This document shows positions 1-12,389 of a stretch of DNA of 64,000 nucleotides, one piece after another. The stretch is from Jacaranda mimosifolia. Its lineage: Eukaryota; Streptophyta; Magnoliopsida; Lamiales; Bignoniaceae. Position numbers and translations under genes: made by a program. The notes beneath the pieces are model-generated. The model was not told the DNA's origin. It worked only from the letters and a program-made list of their open reading frames with translations, and made no database searches. How positions within the stretch are numbered: the first letter of the stretch is position 1; each line of letters opens with the position of its first letter. The stretch lies in the NCBI GenBank assembly GCA_018894105.1, contig CM032117.1, positions 34,638,501-34,702,500 on the forward strand. Reading direction: 5' to 3'.

Positions 1-712
1 CGTGTTGTATCTATGTTATTTATTAATAAATTTCTCATTTTCAAACATTATTTCAAGTCCAAAGTATATACAAATTCGTTATGGTAACATGAGTCCGACA
101 TTAAAAAGTATGATAAAAGATCTTTTGTCGTCAGAATTACGATTCTGGCGAAGTCTTGTTGCTTAATTTATTAAGATTAACTAATTACATTATGTGCGAC
201 ATAATTATGTCAAATTAGGGAGATGGTTATCATCATATCATACAGTGATTGCAACAATTCATTAGAAAAGATGATGGTGTTTGCATAGAAAATTATTTAT
301 TAATTAAGTTATCTCAAAATAATCCAGAAATTAATTAATTAATTAAGAAGAGATAATGTTTGTTAAAATTAATTTTCCCTTTATGCTCCATTTGAAAAAT
401 TAAGTCGACTTTAATTTTTTCCTATTTTTAGTTACATACTTACATTATGGAAAAAACTTTTTCCTTTTTTCTTCCCTTCTTTATTAAGAATATTTCGCTT
501 TTTTTTGGAATGGAGTTAATTTAGCCTTTTCTTTAAAGAAAAGGTGCAAAACTAGAAACAACTAAGGCCCATCTCTCCAATAAAGCTGGATTAAATGAGT
601 GTCCAAAAGTAATAAAAAGAATTCCACATACATATAATTCTTTTCTTGATTGTGTTATGACTTATATATATATATATTTACGGTTGCAAAATATGAATAT
701 TGATTTACAATG

Positions 713-741
713 TATATACATATATATATATATATATATAT
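713..741. repeat. TA microsatellite
   Basis: Nearly pure TA dinucleotide run. A shorter TA run lies just upstream at about 663-678. Confidence 0.9.
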
Positions 742-2072
742 TTATGGAGTCGACATGAATAAATTATTGTTTAAATTTGGTTTAAATTAATTTATTGTTG
801 AACTTCAAATTTTGTTTAAATTTTCTTTGATTATTAAGTGATTAGAATTCAACAAGTTTTGATCGAGTTGAATATGAATTAAATTCAAATAATTACATAT
901 TTTAATTATTATATATTTTATTATTTTTTAACTACTTGAATCGAAGTTAAATCAAATTTTAAATATTATTGAAAAAAATATGCACATGTTTGTATGTTGT
1001 GCTTAACGAATTAAACAGAGCTTTTAATAATTAATTTTGAGTTGAGTATTGGATAACCTTATTTATATTTCGATAATTTATTAACTACTAGCATTTAATT
1101 TTATTTTTCCAAAATAAAGGTCAAATTTATATTAATTGATTATTGCACCTAGTGCGTCTAAGATCTCAACGAAATTAATAATTTTTCAATGAAAGTATAT
1201 ATTTAGAATGATTTTTTTAATTTTTTTATATTAACTAATCTATGTTATAATGCTCAAATGAAAATTTATTTTCACATGTAAAAATTAGTGTAGCGAGGGA
1301 AAAAAATATTATCATCCTATAATATGCCATGGAATTTATTTTTTATAAAATAATTCCTATTTTTGGTTAGGGGAGTAATTGTGACAGGTGGTAGGATTGT
1401 CACATCAATTGACAAAAGTTTTGATCTCCAACACCACGGTCAAAACCATGAAAGCAAGTCACACAACCAGGTACAGATCCAGGTGGGGACATGGATATAT
1501 TACACTCATTAATTAAAAAGATAGAAGAATGACTAGTTAATTTTATTTAAAAAACATTATGAGTTTTATAATTTATTAATATTTTTCAAATTTATGAATT
1601 TTGTTTTTTTTTATAGTAATTGCATGAAATAAACATTCCGGAGCTTGAATGAAATTTAAGACATACCAATCTTGTAACTTAATTAAATGGTTGAGTTAAA
1701 GAAATTTAATGAAAATCATAAAAAATAAACTGGTATTTTCTTATTTATTTTTTAAAGTATTTACTATATCCTAACATTTCATTTTTATAACTTATAAATT
1801 CCTTTACTATATATACTTAAAAATAATCCATAAGTTATTTGATTTTTAGATAATGTTTTAGGGATTTTATGAATTCAGCCAAACATGCTGCTGTTGTAGG
1901 AAATTATCTGAATAAATATCACATGGAATGGATCTAACAGCTACCTTTAAAAGTTCCAATTCACTCAAATATATTTCATATAGTTGAATTGAATATTAAA
2001 ATTGAATATAACCTCAAATGAGTGTATCCAAACGTATTAATACATCGCTGTACGAAAAATAATTTCAGTGAT

Positions 2073-2073
2073 G

Positions 2074-2096
<23 letters not shown>
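2073..2096. repeat. AT microsatellite
   Basis: Pure AT dinucleotide run ending in a short CA tract. Confidence 0.9.
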
Positions 2097-2105
<9 letters not shown>

Positions 2106-3544
2106 CAAATGATGTTAACATTTGAACCATCTCTAATTATATACATTGATCATTAAATATTTTATTTTTTATATTTATATATAAAATATCACTATTAATC
2201 ATTAATACAATGCATATGCTGACTACTCAATAATAAAAAAGAAAAAAAATGAGCAAGAGAGGGTTAAAATTTAAATGTGTCCATTCCATCTTCCTAGATC
2301 ATCTTTAATATTATTAATTAGATGCATAATAAAATCTATTTTGCTATTATGAATTTGCATTTCTGGTACCGATAAAATTTAGGGATTTTATTAATTAAAG
2401 ATCAGATACAATTAATTTTGTATTATAATTATTTTAGTATCAAAAATTTTTGTTAGACATTTCTTCTAACCCTCAATTATTATTATTTTTTAAAATTCAT
2501 CAATATTGAATGAATCAAACTTACAAATGACCTATAAATATTGGGAAGTCAAAAAGGCCAAAAAAAAAAAGAAAGAAAGAAAGAAAAAGGAAAAAGAAAT
2601 GGAAGGAGGAGCAAGAATTTCTTGTTGTGATAATTATGTCATAGGTGGTAAAGAAGCATGGCATGCCAAGTTGCCAACTTTTAGTCTATGCAAGTCAAAG
2701 AAGTTGGTGTGACAAGAAAGAAAGAAAGGAGACAATTGTGAGAACATGGTAAGACACATATAGGTACATCATCATGAGTCAAACCTTGGAATCTTGCTAA
2801 TCATTATTATCAACAAACTCACTTGGATCTCATTTTTAGAAAATATTTATATATATATATATGTATGTATATAATAAAATAATACTATAAAAATCATGTG
2901 TATCAAGCAATATATATAATTATTACAAACATTCTTCCACCAAGGAAAACCGCCTTATTTTGTCAAAGACAAATATTGTTCAAGATGATTTGACATCATC
3001 ATGGAAAAGTCCAATCATGTGTATGGGAAAAAATAAAAAGAAGTAAGAATGCATGCCTATTTACTTTTTTAATTAACAAGCAATATTTTATATTTCAAAA
3101 TAATATTTAGTTACTTCATTTTTACGATGCTCCACTCTGAGCGCGCAGATATTGAGTTTTAGATGAAAATTATTAGATTTAATAAGTGCGAAGCATTTTA
3201 TATCTATTTACATATTCATGGCGATGTAATATTATTATGTTAAATAAATTTTTAAGAAAAGATTATATTATTTTATAAAAAGAAGCATTTTAGGAGGTTT
3301 CAAAGAGAAAATACAAACAAAATATTTGCAATAGAGGAAGTATTTTGTTCAAACATATTCTCACTTACAACATTAATGACATCCTACTATTAACTTTCAA
3401 CAAATTTTATATTTAAGTAAAATAATAAAAAAATTCTGAAAAAAGTACAAGGAAAGAAAAGAAAAAACATTTATTGTTGAAGAAAATTAGGCAAAAGGAA
3501 AAGCTAGCTATAAAACATGCTGTTGAATTCAAATATTGTACCCC

Positions 3545-3570
3545 ATATATATATATATATATATATATAT
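3545..3570. repeat. AT microsatellite
   Basis: Pure AT dinucleotide run. It gives rise to the Ile-Tyr strings seen in both strands' short frames here. Confidence 0.9.
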
Positions 3571-4089
3571 CTCCTAAACGTAAAGGCATCCCTATTATTT
3601 GAAATAGTAAATGCATGCTTCTTGGAACACTTTGTTTTTTTCACACACACAGAGAAAAAAAAAAAAGAAGAAGAAAGTATCTTTCTACTATTTTCATGTA
3701 AAATGTCCTTATTTATGAGGGCAGCTTTTGGAAATCATTTTCTTTGGAATTATCTAATATACTAATGAAAAACAATAAGGACTAGTTTTGTTGGGATGAT
3801 AAGATGGGAGATAATGTTTTTATTTCATCTTATTATTTATTTGGTTGGAGTGACTAAACACTTAGGCCCGCATGAATACCAAAAGCTCATATTTATATGT
3901 GTAACTCTCATGATAAATTAACATGTCATCTCCAATTGATATATTTATTATGCTAATCAAACTATACCACAATGATAATGAAAAAATATAGGATCTCGAA
4001 AAGGAAATTGACTCAAAGGAGTCTTTTGACTTATAATTAGATAACTCAGAAAATGATAAATTGGAACTTTCAGATATAACTGAAGTTCC

Positions 4090-4740
4090 AACGAAAACAG
4101 AAATAATGAGCAATAGAGAAAATTGGACAACGGATTTATAGTGGTTCGGCAAACCTACATCCACTACATAAGCTACAAGATTTAGGATTTTAACTTGCAC
4201 TTTACTCAAAAAGAGAATTAGTACAAAAGCACAATAATCAAAGGTTAACTCCTCAACGCCTCACGGGCAATGGTAAGCACACAGCTAGCCTATAGCTGAG
4301 ATTGAGAGAGAGTCTAATATAAAGATAGCTATAAAAACTGATTTAAACTCAAGCTTCTAATTGAGAATCACTCTCCAACTTATTTTTCCCAGTTTGGCTT
4401 GCATCCTTTAAATATAGTGAGAGTTTAAATAATGTGATGGGACTGCCCTAATTGCTGCTAGAATTAGGCTATCAAAGATAAGTTTCCTTGCTGGTATCGA
4501 CTCTGCTTCTTTAATGAGTGCAATAGTAAGTTACCATATTGAGAATGCCAACCTTATAGTAAGTTTCTTATTCTAAGCTGAGTTTCCTTGCTGGTTTTGA
4601 TTCAGCTTCCTTAATGAGTGCAACGGTAAGTTACCATACTTAGAACGCCAGCCTTAAGGTAGCAACAACTAGTTTCCTTAATCTATAAACAAAAGTTTGG
4701 ATAGCAAATCTTAACATATTTAAGAAATTAAATTAAAGTT
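4090..4740. repeat. LTR-like remnant (unassigned)
   Basis: This moderate-GC island in AT-rich DNA contains a phrase around 4140-4165 (tagtggttcggcaaacc) that I associate with plant LTR sequences, followed by TATA-like and pyrimidine-rich stretches and a 100-bp tandem duplication. No partner LTR, primer site or coding region is visible, and the ends are not defined. The assignment is inference; it could be another dispersed repeat. Confidence 0.35.
4481..4672. repeat. 100-bp tandem duplication
   Basis: The segment starting agtttccttgctggt at 4481 recurs at 4581, exactly 100 bp later. The two units stay clearly alignable (gagtgcaa, gtaagttaccata, aacgcca/aatgcca) with scattered transitions. 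Confidence 0.85.
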
Positions 4741-6969
4741 CCTTACAAAATGAGCATAATCAAAACCAAATAAAGAGGGGATCCTAACGGATAAAAAATT
4801 ACATAAATTATCATATGATAAATAATCATGATATAACTTAAAATCCAAACTAGCCCCTAGTAATTTTATGGAACACCGTTAATAATAAATTATTAATAAT
4901 GCAAAAACTTGAGGTTGCATGTATAATGAGAACACTTTCGCTACCAACTGTCCGTTTCTTTGCTTCAATTCTTAATTAAGCGAGTGAGCGTAACACATTT
5001 GACGTTTGAATTGAAATGTTAAATTATATATAATTAGAAATATTTATTTAATTTTTATATAAAAATATATATGTTTTAATTTATTGCATGCATCTGTTTG
5101 AATTTATTATTTAAAGTAGTACATTCAAAAAAATGGAGAGAAAAAAATAATATAATTAGAGAAAAGATGAATGGAGACATGCAAAAAAGAAATATTAAAA
5201 ATGATAACAAATTCAATTATTTTTTTTTTTTATTTAAACAAGATTGATTTAATCAACACATTAAAAATGTACTCAATAATTATTGTAACACGCTCATAGA
5301 TATAAATAAGCTCCTCCTTTTCTTATTTTGCTTCACTAAATAAATTCATCTTCTATTTAGAACATGATCACATTAATTTTTGAAAATATCTTGGAGTTAA
5401 AAGTCTAAAGATTCTACAATATCGTGAGATCTTGGAATTAAATTTCACAAAAAGTGCAGGTAGAAATTACATGAATTTCAAATCAATGCTTAAGATGTAA
5501 AACCCCGTACGTACGTGATATAGAAAGGTGATAAAAAGAAAAAGGCAATAAATAAAATAGGGCAAAAAATCTCTAGTCATTGTAGAAAAGAAAGTAAAAG
5601 TGAATGCTGATACATATAAATTGTTGGATTTTGCTTGATAGAGAACAATGATCCTAATTTAATATTTTATGGTACATACAAATTTATTTGCTTTTTTAGT
5701 TGCTAGTCTTGAATTCAATTAAAGTATATGTAAAATTTATGTCAACGGTAAATGGTATTTAAAATTATTTATATACGTGTGTGTGTGTGTGTGTTATTTT
5801 TCCATTTAATTTAAAAAAGTTGAAATCGGGTACATTGAACTTCTATGATTGTTTTTACTCTTTATGTTTAATTCACGTGAAGTTTTTAGTTGGGTTAAAT
5901 GTGTTTTCAAAATCATTTGATTAAAACTAATGACGTGATGTGAAAAATATTTACTTTTACAATTTCAATATTTCATATCATTAGCTAGCGGATTCACCAA
6001 TTAACCTCCCGAACAAACCCACCCCATTTCACCCCGACCAACCATACAAGCACTTCTGGCTCTATCTCTAGCTCTAGGCTGTTTCTTCAACCTCACCCTA
6101 CCCCTTGATGAGATATCAACGTCCTTCCTCTTTATCCATGGATATATATCATGCAAATTTAGGGATATATTGCCAATAATCAATTTGCAAATTTTGTGTC
6201 CATTAGAATAATTATGCACACTTGATGCGTGTGCAATTATTAATAACTAAAAACAATACAAATAATATAAATGAGATATAACATAGTAGCAAAAAAATTG
6301 AAAAGAAAAAAAAAATTACAGAGAAATGAAAATATGTGTAACATTCCTAAATTATTGTGGAACTAAGTGGATAGTAATGTGATAGGAATAGTGTGGATGA
6401 TTATTCTATAGTTATGTAAATTAAAAAATAAAAATAAAATTATTTTACGAAAGTATTTTAAAATACATCAAAAGGGAGTGCACACTTTATTAATAGTATA
6501 AATATTGTTGGCTGATGATCTACGCTAGAATCGATAGGAAAAGGAAATTTCTCTTATATATAAAGGTCGATAATAACTTAAAAGGATGGAATCAATAATG
6601 GACTTCTCACCACCAGAGGCCAAAGGGTCAAAAGCATATCCCGCCCATTGAATATCCACCTCTCGTTTTTTGTTTATTTGTTTGATCTATTTTAATTTTG
6701 ATGACGTAATTATTAGACTGATTTTGTTTAAATAAGAATTTGGATATATATATATATAATTAAATCTTGGAAAATATTCTATACATAAACCTAATCCACC
6801 ATATCAAATTTAATTTTCCAAACTTCTCCTCGAAGGAAAAGATAAAAAATAAAATAAAAATGATATACAATACTAATTCCTTTCTATTAAAAATTTTTAT
6901 GTTCTCTATTTTAGTGTTGTTTCTCAATTTATAAGTCATTAAATATGTATATGATGATATTATAAAATA
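4741..6969. other. AT-rich intergenic DNA
   Basis: No gene recognised. It contains a GT microsatellite (5776-5794) and ordinary AT-rich sequence. The 72-codon minus frame at 6001-6219 matches nothing I recognise. Confidence 0.65.
5776..5794. repeat. GT microsatellite
   Basis: Pure GT dinucleotide run of about nine units. Confidence 0.9.
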
Positions 6970-7145
6970 AAGGTAAATGACACTTCACCCCCAAAGTTTA
7001 ATTGTTTTGGCGCATTATCCGCCATAGATAATTTAAAACCACTTCACCCCTTCAACTTAGAATCACCAAAACACTTTGCCCTTCAAATACAATTTTTGGC
7101 AGATTATGTAGCTGGAGAAAAGGCTATTCTTGTCATCTCACTTTT
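6970..7145 (+). repeat. Left TIR of Mutator-like element
   Basis: Inverted copy of 23020-23175, with mostly transition differences and small indels. Confidence 0.75.
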
Positions 7146-7173
7146 CCCCTCCTTCCTCAACATATTTTGTATG

Positions 7174-7178
7174 ATACT
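7174..7178. repeat. 5-bp target site duplication (left), ATACT
   Basis: ATACT directly precedes the 5' LTR and is repeated at 22471-22475 after the 3' LTR. A 5-bp duplication is standard for Ty3/gypsy integrase. The exact match shows that both LTRs belong to one insertion. Confidence 0.9.
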
Positions 7179-8015
7179 TGATATGGGATAGCCCAACCCA
7201 ATAACACTCGACTAGATCGAATATACAATGTGGAACAACCCGATTAGCTACTAGGCCCAGCCCACCACTGATCGACCATTTTATCAATCAGACCCACTCC
7301 AGCTGGGCCTTTCCCAGCGTGGTTATCGATATCTCGCTCATTTGACCAGAATGTAGTCAACCAGATCGAAAGTGATCACTCGTCGTCTAACCCATGAGAT
7401 ATTTGGATCCAACAGAGTCCCATCGCGTCGACCAGAATCTGCTCGAATGACTCATTGGTGGATTATCCCCTCGACCTTGGAGGTCAAACATGTGCGACCA
7501 CTTCACTGTCGTATTGAATGCTTTGACAGGCGGTGTGCCTCTGCATTAATGGTGCATGCCACCACCAGTGCAACCTCTTTTTGGCGCGCCAGGCTAGTGC
7601 GCACCCCCTCTGTACTGTCTTGTCCTAAGAAGCTAGAATTAGTGCCACCTAAAATAGTATACAAGTTGGAGAACACTTAAAAGTCACCAAATAAGGACAA
7701 AGGCCCTTTCTGCACAACAAGGTATTATGAACTTATCAACCTCACCAGGAAGGTTATAAATACCCTATTGCCAGCCTTCAACAAGGTATGCTGATTATCA
7801 TAAAAGCCCTCACTTTGCTATTTTACCTTATAGTCGATTAAACTAATTTGAGCGTCGGAGTGCCTTAGTCGATGGCACCTCGGCTAGCCTGACATTTGTT
7901 ATTGGTTGTAGGACTCGACCCCGTCATCCCACTAAGCATTTTTCTTGACCTTTATCCCAATCGATTAGATTGGGCACCAGCCCAATTTACTCTTAAACAG
8001 TTCATACCCCCATCA
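7179..8015 (+). repeat. 5' LTR of Tat element
   Basis: It begins TGATATGGG and ends CCCCCATCA (TG...CA) at the primer site. It aligns along its length with 21633-22470. It contains a TATA box at 7755-7761, followed by the presumed transcription start region. Confidence 0.92.
7755..7761 (+). promoter_or_regulatory. LTR TATA box
   Basis: TATAAAT in the context ggttataaatacccc. It is conserved at the same relative place in the 3' LTR (22210-22216) and in the related LTR at the window end (63507-63513), which supports function in the ancestral element. Confidence 0.7.
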
Positions 8016-8017
8016 TT

Positions 8018-8036
8018 TGGCGCCGTCTGTGGGAAA
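8018..8036 (+). other. Primer binding site
   Basis: TGGCGCCGTCTGTGGGAAA starts two bases after the LTR. This is the usual plant Tat/Athila-style primer site beginning TGGCGCC. I do not assign the exact tRNA. Confidence 0.85.
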
Positions 8037-8059
8037 ATTGAGTCCGCAGCTAGAAAAAA

Positions 8060-9530
8060 ATGGTTAACACTAGGCGAGCCATTTCCAAAAGTGCGGAGAA
8101 CAGGAGATCCCCTATCCCTCATCTTCGACCCCAGCAAGAACCAGATGTGGCGGGACCTAGCTTCCAACCAGAACAAGTGGTCACCCTGATCATGCCCCAG
8201 CTCATGCAGCTGATAAGCGAGTAGATATCTGCCCAAATTTCTGCTTAGCCGTCAGTTGCCCTCAACAAACATAACAATCAACCTGGTGTAGCTGCTAGCG
8301 CTACTCCCTAGCCTTCACCGCCCAAGGAAAGGCCCTCGAGAGAAGAGAGGGGCTGACTATAAGCTAGACGTCCCCCTCCCCAATGTGAGGATAGCCCGAG
8401 ATGATTCTTAAGGGAAAAACCTTGGCCCAATCCTCGAGAAGAAATAGCTGACTCAGTAGATCATCTTACTCAACCCCTTCGAGCCCTGCAACACGATAGG
8501 GTCGAGCGACCAAGACCTTAGAGGAATAGGAATTTATCCCAGGATGATTGAGATGAATGGGAGGAAGTGTCCCACCAAGTCTAATGGTTGAATAGGCGTT
8601 TGGAAGAGATTTCAAGGAGAAAGACTGAGAGGAATCCCCATTACGATAGTGCTCTCCGGCTTCATCGAGAGAGAGGATAGCCATTCGTGCAAGAGAAAAT
8701 CAGCGAGCGCATTGCAGTTGATGCCAAGGTTCCTACAGGACTGCCCAAGTATGATGGCTCGTCGGACCCAAATGAGCAACTCCTACAGTTTGAGCACATG
8801 AATACATCTACGCTAAGATGCTGGTAAACATGTTCCAAGGAATTACGCTCGATTGGTTTGTAAAATTGGAACCTACATCGATCTACTTGTACGACCAGCT
8901 ATGTAACAAGTTCCTCCATCAGTTTGCTAGTCGGAGGATGGCAAAGCTCCCCCATACACACTTGCACATTGTTAAACAAAATGAGGGAGAGTCCCTTTGC
9001 AACTTTTTCACCAGATTTAATACAAAGGTTCTGAAGATCGACAGTCTTCGTATTAAGTTTTTGATCAATGTGCTCTTCCTGAGCCTTTGCCATAAGGAAT
9101 GCACCAATGCCCTAGTTAGGGGGCGACCTAGGACGATGGAAGAGTTGCTCGACCTCGCGGAGAGGTACGTGATGCAAGAGGACGTGATTAAACTAAAATA
9201 TAGCAACCCCAACAGCGATAAGAAGAAGAGAAAAGAGAAAGATGACAGACAGCATAAAGATGGTCATCGATCTCCAATTAAGCGTTTCCATAACTACACT
9301 CCCTTCAACACTGCAAGAAATGAGGTGTTGTTCACTATTCAGCACGAAAACCTCCTCAAAAGCCTAGAAAGTTGACCAAGACAGAAGCAATGAAGAGATC
9401 TAAAAAGTATAATCACTTCCACAGGCAGAAAGGCTATGACACAGAGGACTGTTTCAATCTTCATGACGAGATTGAAAGGCTCATTCGACAAAGGCACTTG
9501 AAAATTTTTTTCGATGATAAAGCTAGATAG
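8060..9530 (+). pseudogene. gag: Tat gag (broken)
   Basis: This is the capsid/nucleocapsid precursor that would coat element RNA in cytoplasmic particles. The start at 8060 reads MVNTRRAISKSAEN, a typical gag start for this group, and runs open to a TAG near 8222. The core retrotransposon gag domain is clearest in the 8818-9375 frame: FQGITLDWFVKLEP, then a Leu/Phe-rich helix region, RGRPRTMEELLDLAERY and a basic KKKRKEKDD tail. A zinc-knuckle-like segment follows at about 9400-9510 (KY.HFH...GYDTEDCF), with Asn where the first Cys is expected. Several stops and frame changes separate these parts. It lies directly before the protease. Confidence 0.85.
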
Positions 9531-9824
9531 GAAACAGGTGTAACCAACCAGACTCCTCGTAGAGAAATGTCAGTTAGCCCGAGGAATGTAAGATAAAGGA
9601 AATAAACCTACTCATGATACCCGCCCGCCTATCAAGAGAGTGATTGATACCATTGCTGGAGGCTCAACTCGAGAGGACTTCAAATCAGCAATAAGATAAA
9701 ACTAAAGAAGGCTGGAATGAACCAAATCTACCCTGATCGAGATAGGTTTCCAGCTTTCAACTAGTACTAAACCAATCTCTTTCTCTGACGATGACATTTC
9801 TCACAGCGAGAACCAAGGGGCAGA

Positions 9825-10270
9825 CAACAAGCTAGATTGCTCATCGTGGAATTTGTAGAGATAGCTAACGTCGAGGTCAGGAAGATGTTGGTCAACAACG
9901 GAAGCTCTGCAAACATAGTTTTCTTGTCGACCTTGAGGAGAATGAATATGGGGAAGCTGAAATTTGAGCCGTGTACACCCCGCTGGTCGAATTCGGGGGG
10001 TCAAAGATCATCCCTAAGGGGTCTATAAGCTTGTCCACATCATTTGGAGAGGCCCCCGCCGAACAACACTCATGGTTAACTACCTGGTTGTCGATGCATC
10101 CTTCGCTTACAACACTATTATTGGACGATCAACCTTGAATGATTTCGGAGCCATGGTCTTGACCTATCACATAAAGGTCAAGTTTCCAACTGCCGCTGGA
10201 ACCGACGAACTCCTCTGCAATATGGAAGAAGCTTAGCGCTATTACACAATCTCGGTTGAACCAAATAAGT
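9825..10270 (+). pseudogene. pro: Tat aspartic protease (broken)
   Basis: The protease would cut Gag-Pol into mature parts. The frame at 9837-10028 holds EIANVEVRKMLVNNGSSANIV, in which the active-site Asp of the usual D-N-G-S-S pattern reads Asn (NNGSS). The codon sits in a former gtcgac-like context, consistent with CpG decay. The second half continues in other frames at about 10075-10200 with NYLVVDASFAYNTIIGRSTLN, the conserved ILGR-type flap end. The frame breaks near 10028. Without the catalytic Asp it should be inactive. Confidence 0.85.
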
Positions 10271-10354
10271 AGAAAGGTTTGACCAAAACTGAAACCCTTG
10301 GGGGACTTCCCAGTAGCAGAACCCGAAGAGGGACAGTAGAACAAGAAGCGAAAG

Positions 10355-11150
10355 TTGGAGGATACTATGGTTGAGCCTATCATAGAATTCAAGACCATCG
10401 AGCTCATGCTGGGTAACCCTGACAAGTCCACCATAATTGGAACTAATCTGGGAAGCCACATAGAGTACCTAATGGTCGATTTCCTGGGAAAAAATGTGGA
10501 TGCTTTTGCTTGGAAGGCAGCCGACCTCCAAGGAATCGACCCCAGTATCATCGTCTACCACCTGAATGTAGACCCCTCATTCAAACCAGTTAAGCAGAAG
10601 ACTAGGACCTTCAACGCTGAAAGATGCCAAATCATTGCAGAGAAGGTCAACAAGCTTTTAGGGGCAGGATACATTGTAGAAATTCAATACCCAATTTGGC
10701 TTTGTAATGTAGTCCTTGTCCCTAAAAATGAGGGAAAATGACGGATGTGTAATGATTTTACTAATTTGAATCAAGCTTGGCCTAAAGATTCTTACCCTCT
10801 GCCTCATATAGATTTATTAGTAGATTCTACTGCTGGTTGTGATCTTTTGAGTATGATGGATGCATTTCAAGGTTATTACCAAATTTTCATGGCACTCGAG
10901 GACAAGGACAAGACCTCTTTTGTCTTCCCCAATGGGGTGTGTTATTTTTTGGTCATGCCTTTCGGGCTCAAAAATACAGATGCAACCTACCAGAGACTTG
11001 TGAACTTTATATTTAAAGATGATACTGGCAAGACCATAGAGGTTTATGTCAACGACATAATAATCAAAATAGAAAAAGAAAAAAAACTATTTGACCGATC
11101 TCAGCCACACATTCTCAATAATATGAGCATTTTGCATGAAGCTCAGCCCT
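10355..11150 (+). pseudogene. pol-RT: Tat reverse transcriptase (broken)
   Basis: Copies element RNA into DNA. The first part (10355-10738) covers the linker and N-terminal RT (DAFAWKAADLQGIDP, then KLLGAGYIVE and VLVPKNEGK). A TGA at 10739-10741 replaces the expected Trp codon. The second part (10745-11150) continues in the same frame: RMCNDFTNLNQAWPKDSYPLP, LLSMMDAFQGYYQI (first catalytic Asp present) and VMPFGLKNTDATYQRLVN. The metal-binding YVDD box reads YVND. The frame ends with a stop at about 11150. The two lesions make it non-functional. Confidence 0.93.
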
Positions 11151-11159
11151 AATAAGTGC

Positions 11160-11850
11160 ATATTTAGGGTAAGGAAGCAAGTTTTTGGGCTACATGGTCT
11201 GCCAATGAGGCATCGAGGAAAACCCATAAAAAATTCAGGCTATTTTGGACATCACACCTCCTCGGTCAATTAGGGACATTCAGTGTCTAGTTGGAAAAAT
11301 CATAGTGCTGGGGCGATTCATTGCCCAACTAACCGACAAAAGCTTACCATTCTTCAAAATCCTTAGAAATGTGAGGAAATTGGGCTTCTAATGGACAAAA
11401 CAATGCAACCAAGCTTTGGCTAAATTGAAACAATACCTTTCAAGACCCCAGATGTTAGCCAAACCTGACGTTGGAAAAGTTTTGAATGTTTATTTAGCAG
11501 TCTCCTCAGCAACGATCAGTTCAGTTTTAGTCTCAACCAGAAATGGCACCCATCAACCTGTCTATTATAGTAGCAAAGTATTGCAGGGCCGGGAACACAA
11601 CTATTTGGAGATTAAAAAATTTGCTCTCGCTTTAGTTTACTGCAGCCAGTAAATTGAGGCATTACTTCCAATCTCACTTTATTGTCGTCCTGACAAATCA
11701 ACTACTGAAACAAGTGCTGTCAAAACCCAACGTGTTGGAAAGATTGACGAAGTGAGCCATCAAGTTAGAGGAGTTTGACATTACTTTTCAGCCTCGAATT
11801 GCGATAAAGGCCCAAGTGTTAGCAGACTTAACCACTGAAAGATTTGACCT
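11160..11850 (+). pseudogene. pol-RH: Tat RNase H domain 1 (broken)
   Basis: Degrades the RNA strand of the replication hybrid. The clear part is 11416-11652 (LKQYLSRPQMLAKP, LYLAVS-like LNVYLAVSSATISSVLVS, QPVYYSSKVLQGREHNYLEIKK), ending at a TAA. The domain then continues in another frame at about 11653-11850 with KLRHYFQSHFIVVLTNQ, LSKPNVLERLTK, a stop, then EEFDITFQPR and KAQVLADL. This is the usual RT-connected RNase H of Ty3/gypsy elements. Confidence 0.88.
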
Positions 11851-11869
11851 CCCCAACTAACTCGACCAG

Positions 11870-12260
11870 GATTCCCTAATGTGGACTTTGCATGTGGAAG
11901 GTTTAGTGACTTCATTGGGAGATGGAATTGGCATCTCCATATGCTTTTCATAAGTCGAGAAATATGACTTCGCAATTAAACTCGACTACTTTGTTGCTTA
12001 CAATAAAGCAGAATACGAGGCCCTCTTTGCTAGCCTGAGGATGGCGGTAAATAGGAGAGTTGAGCAGCTAGTAGCCACACTGATTCCCAGCTGGTCGCAG
12101 AACAAGTCAAAGGAAACTTTGAGGCTAAGGAGATTACTATGAATAAGTATTTGGCTAAGGTAAAAAGGTTACAACAGTAGTTCAGGAAATTCACCGTCAG
12201 TCAAGTTCCTCAATCAAAGAACAAACGAGTCGATGCACTGTCAAAATTTGCTAGCTCGAT
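11870..12260 (+). pseudogene. Second (archaeal-type) RNase H domain of Tat pol (broken)
   Basis: A second RNase H after the first is characteristic of the Tat lineage. Here WTLHVEGLVTS begins the domain, with Glu where the first catalytic Asp (VDG) is normal. A TAA interrupts soon after, and YNKAEYEALFASLRMA carries the conserved Glu motif. The end reads VPQSKNKRVDALSKFAS-like, matching the usual ADALSKLAS ending that precedes integrase. Confidence 0.82.
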
Positions 12261-12389
12261 GAAGGGGACCAGAGATAGAACCATTACATTTTTGGTCGCT
12301 GACAAACCCACCATAAGCGTTTTCGACCAAAATTTGGTGGGGCAGATCGGAGAAGCACCCCTTCTTGGCAAGATGAAATAAAAGCATAT

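Larger units (their letters stand above)
1..3780. other. AT-rich intergenic DNA
   Basis: No gene is supported here. The stretch is very AT-rich, with many short A and T runs and several TA microsatellites. The short frames at 2506-2712 (lysine-rich, from A/G runs) and 3517-3765 (it runs through an AT microsatellite) are low-complexity artefacts. No transposon termini could be paired. Confidence 0.7.

Noticed and set aside
2506..2712. Lys-rich 68-codon frame
   Set aside because: It is generated by A/G-rich simple sequence, with no domain and no supporting context.
3862..4209. 115-codon minus frame with hydrophobic text
   Set aside because: It overlaps the LTR-like remnant, has no recognisable domain and is biased by AT-rich composition; a chance frame is the simpler reading.
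8899..9212. Two minus-strand frames over gag
   Set aside because: They are shadows of the plus-strand gag domain, which has the family motifs.
10129..10551. 140-codon minus frame opposite protease/RT
   Set aside because: It is antisense shadow of a clearly plus-strand pol; no domain of its own.
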